Source: an uncultured Roseateles sp. (GTDB taxonomy: Bacteria; Pseudomonadota; Gammaproteobacteria; Burkholderiales; Burkholderiaceae). Taken from it: DNA of 64,000 nucleotides. Made by a program: the position numbers and the translations under genes. Position 1 is the first letter of the stretch. Each line of letters begins with the position of its first letter. The notes below the pieces were generated by a model that did no database searches, was not told the origin of the DNA, and saw nothing but the letters and a program-made list of their open reading frames with translations. Where the stretch lies: positions 97,560-161,559 of the forward strand of contig CAMPJJ010000001.1 of the NCBI GenBank assembly GCA_946886855.1, written 5' to 3'. Of the stretch, positions 8,005-16,161 are shown in pieces.

Positions 8005-8239
8005 GCGAACATCGCGCTGGTCATTCCCAGCTCGACGTGAAGAGGTGCCTCGTGCACCTCTTTTCACGTCCGGCTCCCCAGCGTCGATGCCGCCGACGTC
8101 GGCGACATCGGAAATCTCCCTTTGCGCCCCCTCCGAAGGGGGTCTCGATTCGACCACGTCCCCGCATAGACTGCGCGACGCCCGCCGGCGTGCTCAGCCG
8201 CTTTCGGGTCAGGGACAAGACTCGAATCCAGGGAGCACG

Positions 8240-9250
8240 ATGACACGGCATCTCTTCGCGCGCGCCACCGGCGCGCTTCTCTCTTGGGCGATCGCCGGCG
8301 GCGCGATGGCCGCGGCCGGCGCCACGGACGTCAGTCCGCCTTCGCCGGCGCAATCGCTCAGCTGTCTGCAGCGGTCCGAGCAGCCGCCCAAGTTCCCCGC
8401 GCGCGGGAGCTACGACCGCACCGGCGGCTTCGCACGCGTCAAGCTCAAGTTCGTCGCGCCCGACCAGGCGCCCGAGGTCCAGCTGCTGACCAACTCGCTG
8501 CGCGAGGACATGCTCGACGTCGTCACGCGGTATGTGGATCGCTACCGTCTGCCCTGTCTGCAGCCGGCCGACGGCATCGTCAGCGCCGTCCAGGAGTTCG
8601 AGTTCTCCAATACCCAGAAGGCGCCGTTGCCGCTGGCACCCGAGGAGACCACGCTGCGCGGACGCCCCGAACTCTGCTACACGCGCCCGAAGCAGGACAT
8701 GGTCTTCAACACGATGAGCGCCGGCCGCGAGGTCAACAACGTCGTCATCACGATGACTTTCGCCGGCGACGGTGAACAACCGCCCGAGGTCAAGGTCCTG
8801 CATGCGCAGGCCGTGCCGTTTGCCATCGACACCGTCGTGGCGTGGGCCGGCGGGTCCCGCATGGCCTGCCGCAAGGCCGGCGATCCGCCCGTCGTGCTCC
8901 GGCAGTCCTTCCAGCTGTACCCGCCCGGTGTGCAACGCCGGGTCCTCAAGGTCGAGCAGCTGAGCCTCGTCGACTTCCTCGGCATGACCCAGAACCCGCA
9001 GGCCGACGGCGTCCGCTTCGACTTCAACACCATGGCCTGCCCGTTCAACGTGAACTACACGGCGTACGGACCTGCCCTTCCGAATGAGGTCACCGACGGT
9101 GAGAGGAACGCCGACCGGGCCATCTTCATCGACTGGCTGTCCCGGCAGAACCTGAACTTCTCGTCGCCGAAGCAGGCCCGCGCGCTGTTCGGCGAAACCC
9201 TGCAGATCCGCGTGCCTTGCGGCGAGCTCGATCTCCAAGCCAAGACCTGA
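8240..9250 (+). CDS. Secreted protein with duplicated TonB-C-like domains (paralogue 1)
   Basis: This 336-residue protein has a signal peptide (LLSWAIAGGAMAAAGA). Two repeats of about 85 residues follow, each of the form CL...P...V.(L/M).F...D..PEV.(L/V)L......C, with YRLPC in the first. The strand pattern resembles the C-terminal domain of TonB, but no N-terminal anchor-plus-proline linker is present. A third, C-terminal domain has FDFNTMACPF, FIDWLSRQNLN and VPCGELDL. Cysteines recur at equivalent positions, so disulphides are likely in the periplasm. AGGGAG at 8230-8235 fixes the ATG at 8240. It is followed 8 bp later by a paralogue. Function unknown. Confidence 0.75.
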   Translation: MTRHLFARATGALLSWAIAGGAMAAAGATDVSPPSPAQSLSCLQRSEQPPKFPARGSYDRTGGFARVKLKFVAPDQAPEVQLLTNSLREDMLDVVTRYVDRYRLPCLQPADGIVSAVQEFEFSNTQKAPLPLAPEETTLRGRPELCYTRPKQDMVFNTMSAGREVNNVVITMTFAGDGEQPPEVKVLHAQAVPFAIDTVVAWAGGSRMACRKAGDPPVVLRQSFQLYPPGVQRRVLKVEQLSLVDFLGMTQNPQADGVRFDFNTMACPFNVNYTAYGPALPNEVTDGERNADRAIFIDWLSRQNLNFSSPKQARALFGETLQIRVPCGELDLQAKT

Positions 9251-9258
9251 CCCCGCGC

Positions 9259-10332
9259 ATGAAACACCATCCCTTGGCCGCCGCCCTCGTTGCGCTCGGC
9301 CTGCTCGCCGCCCTGCTTGCGGGGGCTCCCGCTCGAGCTCAGCAAAACGACATCAGCGACGCGCCCGCCGATCCCGCCACCAGCACCTTGCGCTGCCTGC
9401 AGTCGCCGGCCTCGCTCGACTACCCCGCGGAGCCGCGCCGCCTCAACCTCGGCGGCACCGTGCGTGTGGGCCTGGCCTTCTCCGGGCCCGACAAGGCGCC
9501 GGACGTCGAGGTCCTCGCCCGCTTCGGCGACGAGCGCCTCCTCAACGCCGTGCGCGCGCATGTCGCCGCCTACCGGCTGCCCTGCCAGGCCGCCGGCCAG
9601 CCGCCGGTCCGCGCGGTCCAGACTTTCCTGTTCCGACCTCAGGAGGCCGTGCCGGTCCGCTGGTCCCATCCCGTCGAGGAAGAGGACCCCGCACGCCTGC
9701 GCGCCATGCGCGAGTGCCTGCGCACGCCCGCCGAGAAGCTCGAGGTCGGCGCCTCGAAGTTCGACCGCAAGACCGTCAGCAACGTGCTGTCCCGCATGAC
9801 CTTCACGGCGCCGGACCAGCCGCCGCAGGTCGAGGTGCTGTACAGCTCTGTGGGCGGCAACACGCAGGACGCCTTCATCGATCGCATCCGCGAGTACCGC
9901 CTGCCCTGTCTGGCGCCGGACGCCAGGCCGGTGAGCTTCCTGCAGCAGATGGTCTACCGTCGCAACGATGCCGGACGCTCCGTGTTCAAGGACCACGTCA
10001 CGCTCGGCGAGTTCCTGTCCAACATCAAGGACATCCGGCAGCAGCAGGTCGAGTTCGACTTCAACACGATGCACTGCCCGTTCACCGTCGCCTGGAAGCT
10101 TGGCAAACCCGCCGTGGCCAACCATGTCGGCGAGGTCGGCGAGCACGACCGCAACCGCGCCGAGTTCCTGAGCTGGCTCGCGGGCCTGCAGATGGACCTC
10201 ACGCCCGAGCGCTTCGAGCGGCTGCTGGGCCGCATGGTGAAGGTCGACGTCGCCTGCGGCACGCTGCGCCTGCAGCCTGCGGCGGCCACCTCGCTCACGT
10301 CGGGCGCTGCGACGGACGCGGCGGTGCCCTGA
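9259..10332 (+). CDS. Secreted protein with duplicated TonB-C-like domains (paralogue 2)
   Basis: This 357-residue protein is a paralogue of the preceding gene. Shared landmarks are a signal peptide (ALVALGLLAALLAGAPARAQ), LRCLQSP, GTVRVGLAFSGPDKAPDVEV, YRLPC in both repeats, FDFNTMHCPF, FLSWLAGLQMDL and VACGTLRL near the end. The ATG at 9259 gives a normal signal peptide; the open frame upstream overlaps the previous gene. The 8-bp spacing indicates one transcript. The pair looks like a tandem duplication of an exported protein. I cannot assign a function. Confidence 0.75.
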   Translation: MKHHPLAAALVALGLLAALLAGAPARAQQNDISDAPADPATSTLRCLQSPASLDYPAEPRRLNLGGTVRVGLAFSGPDKAPDVEVLARFGDERLLNAVRAHVAAYRLPCQAAGQPPVRAVQTFLFRPQEAVPVRWSHPVEEEDPARLRAMRECLRTPAEKLEVGASKFDRKTVSNVLSRMTFTAPDQPPQVEVLYSSVGGNTQDAFIDRIREYRLPCLAPDARPVSFLQQMVYRRNDAGRSVFKDHVTLGEFLSNIKDIRQQQVEFDFNTMHCPFTVAWKLGKPAVANHVGEVGEHDRNRAEFLSWLAGLQMDLTPERFERLLGRMVKVDVACGTLRLQPAAATSLTSGAATDAAVP

Positions 10333-10398
10333 CCGCCTCAACGCCTGCCCGCGGCGGCTTCCTGTAACCGCTTGGTGCCGGGTCATGAAACCCGGTAA

Positions 10399-11589
<1,191 letters not shown>

Positions 11590-11611
11590 GCGGTTCCCTC
11601 CCTGCCTTCGA

Positions 11612-11635
11612 AGCCCCGCCCCGGCGGGGCTTTTT
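11612..11635 (+). terminator. Rho-independent terminator after gap
   Basis: AGCCCCGCC and GGCGGGGCT form a stem with a short CC loop, followed by TTTTT. It lies 23 bp after the gap stop codon. Confidence 0.9.
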
Positions 11636-11809
11636 CGTTGCTGAAGCAGCCTCGATACGAACAGTCACCACTTTGTTGGTCGATGACCGATGTTTGCGTG
11701 AGGAATCCCCCTTAAGAGGTGAGGCCTCGCAGCAAATGTGTCATGCCATTAGCAATTTCTTAGCGGCCTCACTCATAAACTGGCTAGCTCAGTTTTGTGG
11801 AGTTCCCGC

Positions 11810-13636
11810 ATGTCCGTGCTGTGTTTGCCGAAGCGCCTGGCTGCCGCCCTGGCCCTGATCGGATTGTTCGGAGCCGGCAGCGCCGGCGCGGCGACCGGCG
11901 CCGCCCTGAAGCCGGACCAGCAGCCCGACTTCGCGCGCGTGATCGTGCGCTTCAAGGCACAGGCGGATGCCGTCAAGGCGCGCCCCCTGGCGGCGCGCGC
12001 CACGCCCTCCGAGGCGAAGGACATCGCGCAGGTGCGGGGTACGACGCTCGGCCTGAGGCATGCCGCCTCGCTGCAGGCGCGCCGCAGCCTGGACAACCGC
12101 ACCCATGTCTACACCGCCAGCGGCATGAGTTCGGCGGAACTCGCCAGGCGCCTGGCCGCGGACGGCGACGTCGAGTCGGTCGAGGTCGACCGCTGGTGGA
12201 AGCACTATTCCACGCCCAATGACGAGTTCTATGCCACCGCCGCCAGCAAGGGCGTCACTTCGGGGCAGTGGTACCTCAAGGCGCCCGATTCGACGGTGCT
12301 CTCCTCGATCAACGCGCCGGCGGCCTGGGACAAGTCGACCGGCAGCGGCGTCGTCGTCGCGGTGCTGGACACCGGCGTGCGCATGGACCATCCGGACCTG
12401 GCCGGCCAGTTCGTCGCGGGCTACGACCTCATCGGCTTCGGCAACCGGAGCGACGCCAACTCGGTCGCCGCCGCCAATGACGGCAACGGCCCCGACAGCG
12501 ACCCGAGCGACCCCGGCGACTGGGTCGACCAGTCCGACATCGACAGCGGCCGGCTGAGCGGCTGCACGGCCGACGACATCGGCCCCAGCTCCTGGCACGG
12601 CACGCGCGTGTCGGGCCTGATCGCGGCGCTGACCAACAACGGTCAGGGCATGGCCGGCCTGGCCTACGGCGCCAAGATCCTGCCGGTGCGCGTGCTGGGC
12701 AAGTGCGGCGGCTGGGCGTCCGACATCGCCGCCGGCATGCGCTGGGCGGCGGGTATCGCCGTGCCCGGCCTGCCCACCAACAGCAACCCGGCCAAGGTCA
12801 TCAACATGAGCCTGGGCGGCGACGGGGCCTGCACCCCGACCTACCAGGACGCGATCACCGCGGCATACAACAACGGCGTGTCCGTCGTCGTGGCGGCCGG
12901 CAACGGCGTCGAGAACGACGACCCGACCAAGGAGGGCGGCATTGCCGTCGGCACGCCGGCCAACTGCGCCAACGTGATCGCGGTCGCCGGTGTGCGCCAT
13001 GCGGGGACCAAGGTCGGCTTCTCCAACCTCGGCCCGCAGGTGACGATCAGCGCGCCCGGTGGCAACTGCGTGAACACCACGCCGGGCAGCGCCTGCCTGT
13101 ATCCCATCCTGTCCACCAGCAACAGCGGCACCACCATCCCGGTCGCGAACAACAACGCCTTCAACTTCAGCGGCACCGGCACGAGCTTCTCGACGCCGCT
13201 GGTCAGCGGCACGATCGCGCTGATGCTGCAGGTGGACCCGACGCTGACGCCGACCCGGATCAAGGCGGCGCTGCAGTCGTCGGCGCGCGCTTTCCCGGCG
13301 CCTGCGGCCGGCGTCGCGCAATGCGTGGCGGGCAACAGCACGCAGCCGCAGCTGGAGTGCAACTGCACGACGGCGACCTGCGGTGCGGGCATGCTGGATG
13401 CGAATGCGGCCGTGGCGGCGGTGACGCCGACGACGCCGACGACTCCCACGACGCCGACCACACCGACCACGCCCACCGACACGTCGTCGGGTGGTGGCGG
13501 CGGTGGCGCGATGAGCGGCTTCTGGCTGGCGGGCCTGGCGCTGGCGATCATCGCGCTGCGTTGGCCGAAGCCGCGTCTCGCCAAGATCCGCTCGAAGTCA
13601 TCGAGCCGAGTTCAGCACCGAGGAAGTCCTCGGTAG
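11810..13636 (+). CDS. Secreted S8 (subtilisin) serine protease with C-terminal sorting-type tail
   Basis: This 608-residue protease starts with a signal peptide (residues 1-28), then an I9-like propeptide (about 40-130). The subtilase domain has its catalytic triad visible: Asp187 in VLDTGV, His263 in SSWHGTRVSG, Ser459 in GTSFSTP. After residue 538 a Pro-Thr-Thr repeat linker leads to GGGGGG (561-566), a membrane-length segment FWLAGLALAIIAL (571-583) and a basic end (RWPKPR). That tripartite tail resembles GlyGly-CTERM-type signals processed by rhombosortase, but this is a by-eye match and no rhombosortase gene is in the window. TGGAG 7 bp upstream selects the ATG at 11810. The AT-richer 175 bp upstream probably hold the promoter. 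Confidence 0.92.
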   Translation: MSVLCLPKRLAAALALIGLFGAGSAGAATGAALKPDQQPDFARVIVRFKAQADAVKARPLAARATPSEAKDIAQVRGTTLGLRHAASLQARRSLDNRTHVYTASGMSSAELARRLAADGDVESVEVDRWWKHYSTPNDEFYATAASKGVTSGQWYLKAPDSTVLSSINAPAAWDKSTGSGVVVAVLDTGVRMDHPDLAGQFVAGYDLIGFGNRSDANSVAAANDGNGPDSDPSDPGDWVDQSDIDSGRLSGCTADDIGPSSWHGTRVSGLIAALTNNGQGMAGLAYGAKILPVRVLGKCGGWASDIAAGMRWAAGIAVPGLPTNSNPAKVINMSLGGDGACTPTYQDAITAAYNNGVSVVVAAGNGVENDDPTKEGGIAVGTPANCANVIAVAGVRHAGTKVGFSNLGPQVTISAPGGNCVNTTPGSACLYPILSTSNSGTTIPVANNNAFNFSGTGTSFSTPLVSGTIALMLQVDPTLTPTRIKAALQSSARAFPAPAAGVAQCVAGNSTQPQLECNCTTATCGAGMLDANAAVAAVTPTTPTTPTTPTTPTTPTDTSSGGGGGGAMSGFWLAGLALAIIALRWPKPRLAKIRSKSSSRVQHRGSPR

Positions 13637-13775
13637 CAAGACCGGGGCAGTACGAAGCGGGATGGGGACGGTGAGGCGTGAGGTTTCGGAGCTTGCCTCC
13701 GGGGCCTCATGCCTCGGCGGCCAACGCCCTGAACGTGTCAGATAGGCGGTCTCCCGCCGGGGTCAGGTCTTGTCG

Positions 13776-14468
13776 TCAGCGACTTGCGCCCGACCCTGAT
13801 CCGTTCGCGGTGCTCGCGGCGGATGACGCCGCCGGCGCCTCCACCGAGCAGTCCTTGCGCTTCTCGCCCCAGGGCGGATTGGCCAGCGCGTTCAGCTTCC
13901 CGGATTGCGTCCCGTCCAGACGGGCCAGGCGCAAGGTCGTCTGCTGCAGCGGTTCCTGCAGCCGCATCACGCGCAGGCCCTTGTAGTTGCGCTTGGTCAT
14001 CCCGTCGAGCGCCGCCAGCGCGGCGGCCTCGCTGTCGTGCTTGCTGAGCACCAGCGTCGGCTGCTCATCGGGGAAGCCCTGCAAGGGTTCGAACGCGATC
14101 TTGGCGCTGCGGTAGGTGTCTTCCTTGCGTTCGCGGAAGTCCTTGCTCGGCATCTTGATGGTGGCCAGCGCCCACACGCCGCCGGTGTTGACGGCCGTGG
14201 TCTCGATCGACGACGCCGGGATCCCGGCGTTCGCCAACGCCGCGTTGGCGCGCTTGAGCAGCTCATCGCCGATCAGCGGCCCCAGTTCCAGGCAGGACCG
14301 CGCCGCGAGCTGCGTGACGGCCTTCTGGTTGAGCAGCGACAGCCGCTCCGGGTTGACCTGCTGGTCCAGCCGCGGCGTGGCGGGCGCCGCGCCGGCGATC
14401 CACCCCTTGTTCCACGCGAAGACAAGCACGTTGACGACGAAGAGCAGGACGACCGCGGCGCGCAGCAT
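13776..14468 (-). CDS. SPOR-like membrane-anchored protein
   Basis: This 230-residue protein has one N-terminal membrane helix (AAVVLLFVVNVLVFAWNKG), then a periplasmic part with CLELGPL and a region like a SPOR peptidoglycan-binding domain (IETTAVNTGGVWALATIKMP, then LQGFPDEQPTLVLSKH and AALAALDGMTKRNYKGLRVM). The C-terminus is Ala/Ser-rich. It lies 6 bp downstream of birA. In many Burkholderiales coaX (type III pantothenate kinase) sits between birA and a SPOR gene; here it is absent. A role at the cell envelope or division site is an inference from the domain type. Confidence 0.65.
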   Translation of the reverse strand: MLRAAVVLLFVVNVLVFAWNKGWIAGAAPATPRLDQQVNPERLSLLNQKAVTQLAARSCLELGPLIGDELLKRANAALANAGIPASSIETTAVNTGGVWALATIKMPSKDFRERKEDTYRSAKIAFEPLQGFPDEQPTLVLSKHDSEAAALAALDGMTKRNYKGLRVMRLQEPLQQTTLRLARLDGTQSGKLNALANPPWGEKRKDCSVEAPAASSAASTANGSGSGASR

Positions 14469-14474
14469 CGTGGC

Positions 14475-15326
14475 TTACCCCTGTCCGGCGGACGCGCCGC
14501 CGAGTCGCACGCTGACCTCGCCGCCGCTGACCGTCTGGCGGCCCTGCGGGGTGTCGATCAGCAGTTCGCCGCGATCGCTGACGCCCGCGCCCGTGCCTTC
14601 CAGGACGCCGGCGGTGATCGCCTTGCCCTGCAGCAGGTCACGCCGCGCGAAACGCTCGCGCCAGGCGCCGAATCCGGTCTGCGGAAACGCCGCCAGCGCC
14701 TTCACCAGCGCCGGCGCCAGCCGCGCCAGCGCCTGCGGCGGCGTGACGTCGGGGATCAGCTCCTGCAGGCAGGCGAAGCCGGTGTTGAGCTGCGACTCCG
14801 CGACCTTCGCGCGGTCCGACACGTTCAGGCCCACGCCGACCACCGCCATGCGCGAACTGCCGGCCGGCACGGTCTCGATCAGGATGCCGCCCAGCTTGCG
14901 TTCGTCCAGCCACAGGTCGTTGGGCCACTTCAGGCCGAGGCGGCTGCCCTCGGGGTCGAGCGCCTCGGCGATCGCCGCGCCGACGACCAGCGACAGGCCG
15001 GACCAGTCCGCGACTTCGACCGGCATCGACAGCGAGAAGGTCAGCGACGCGCCGGCCGTGCTGTGCCACGCCCGGCCCTGCCGGCCGCGACCGTGCGTCT
15101 GGTGTTCCGCGATCAGCAGGCAAGGGTGCAGGTCGTGCTGACGGCGCCCGTAGGGTCGATCGCCGGCACGTCCCGCGGCCACGGTGCCTTCGTCGCGGCG
15201 CACGCGCTCGATCAGCGTGGCGTTGGTCGATTCGACCCGCGCCAGCACCTCGATGCTGAGCCCCGGCAGCAACGGCTCCAGGTCTTGCCACAGGGCCTCT
15301 GCGCCCCAGTTCTGATGTTCTTGCAT
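14475..15326 (-). CDS. birA: Biotin--[acetyl-CoA-carboxylase] ligase
   Basis: This 283-residue enzyme makes biotinyl-AMP and attaches biotin to the acetyl-CoA carboxylase carrier protein. Visible are STNATLIERVR, the biotin-binding GRGRQGRAWHS loop, SLTFSLSMPV, LKWPNDLWL and GGILIETV. There is no N-terminal winged helix, so it is the non-regulatory, monofunctional type. Between STNATL and the GRGR loop there is an insert of about 20 residues (GRAGDRPYGRRQHDLHPC) not usual for the family. The ATG at 15326 begins MQEHQNWGAE; the open frame beyond it is not coding-like. Confidence 0.92.
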   Translation of the reverse strand: MQEHQNWGAEALWQDLEPLLPGLSIEVLARVESTNATLIERVRRDEGTVAAGRAGDRPYGRRQHDLHPCLLIAEHQTHGRGRQGRAWHSTAGASLTFSLSMPVEVADWSGLSLVVGAAIAEALDPEGSRLGLKWPNDLWLDERKLGGILIETVPAGSSRMAVVGVGLNVSDRAKVAESQLNTGFACLQELIPDVTPPQALARLAPALVKALAAFPQTGFGAWRERFARRDLLQGKAITAGVLEGTGAGVSDRGELLIDTPQGRQTVSGGEVSVRLGGASAGQG

Positions 15327-15481
15327 CGCCGCGAATGTGATCCTGCGATCTCGTCTTGGTCTTCCCGGGCGGGTCGGCCCGGTGGTCGTGAATGGCCGGA
15401 GTCTAGAGGGAGATGGCCCCCGTCCGGGGGCCCGCACCATGAATCGGTGGCTGTAGGACCTGACAGGGTCCCCCCCGCCGT

Positions 15482-16021
15482 TCAGCGCTTGCGCTCCTTG
15501 GGCGCCAGCATGGTGCCCCGGCACCCCGGCGTGCCGCACCGGCATTCGAACCGCTTCTTCAGCTTGGGCGTATAGCGTTCGTCGATCACCAGACCATAGT
15601 CGTAGAACAGCTCCTCGCCAGGGGAAATGTCCGTCAACGCATGGATGAACACCCGGCCGTCGACCTCCTGGGCCTCGCAGTTGGGGCTGCAGGCGTGGTT
15701 GATCCAGCGCGCCTGGTTGCCGCCGACGGCCGCGTCGATGACCCCGCCGGTCTCAAGGTGAAAGTAGAAGGTATGGTCCGGTTGCGACGGATCGTGCGGA
15801 TGGCGGCGCAGGGCTTCGTCCCACGCGATGCGCTCGCCCTTGTATTCGATCAGTTTCTCGCCGGCCTGCAGCGGCACCAGGGCGTACACCCCGCGGCCAT
15901 GGACGCCGGAGGCGCGGACCTGGATCCGCGCGGACCGCCTGGCGGCAGGCGCCTGGTCGCCCGCGTCCGCGCGCGGATCGTTGGGGGCGGGAACACTCGG
16001 AGCGGGGCGCGGTTGCGACAT
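15482..16021 (-). CDS. SET-domain protein lysine methyltransferase
   Basis: This 179-residue protein has a complete SET domain from about residue 30. It includes VHGRGVYALVPLQAGEKLIE, RWINHACSPNCEA (the SAM/lysine-channel NHxCxPN motif), GEELFYDYG, and a post-SET cysteine cluster (FECRCGTPGCRG). SET enzymes methylate protein lysines using S-adenosylmethionine; the bacterial substrate is unknown. The ATG at 16021 is used, but ATGs at 16048 and 16039 are in frame and no clear ribosome site separates them. The gene is divergent from topB. Confidence 0.88.
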   Translation of the reverse strand: MSQPRPAPSVPAPNDPRADAGDQAPAARRSARIQVRASGVHGRGVYALVPLQAGEKLIEYKGERIAWDEALRRHPHDPSQPDHTFYFHLETGGVIDAAVGGNQARWINHACSPNCEAQEVDGRVFIHALTDISPGEELFYDYGLVIDERYTPKLKKRFECRCGTPGCRGTMLAPKERKR

Positions 16022-16161
16022 GGAGCGAGTCCGGTACATTGAATTCATGGGTGCGCGCGCGTGTACACACGTACGTAGGCGCGTGAGCGCGCGAGGCCGG
16101 ATTGTAGGCAGGCGTTCATGAAGATCGTGGACACCTGAACGAAGAGGAAAGAAGCAAGCGC

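Noticed and set aside
5098..8157. 1019-residue minus-strand open frame spanning murU and transketolase
   Set aside because: Only the murU part (from 5790) is family-like. The rest is antisense to transketolase and is Asp/Val/Gly-rich as expected of a shadow in GC-rich DNA.
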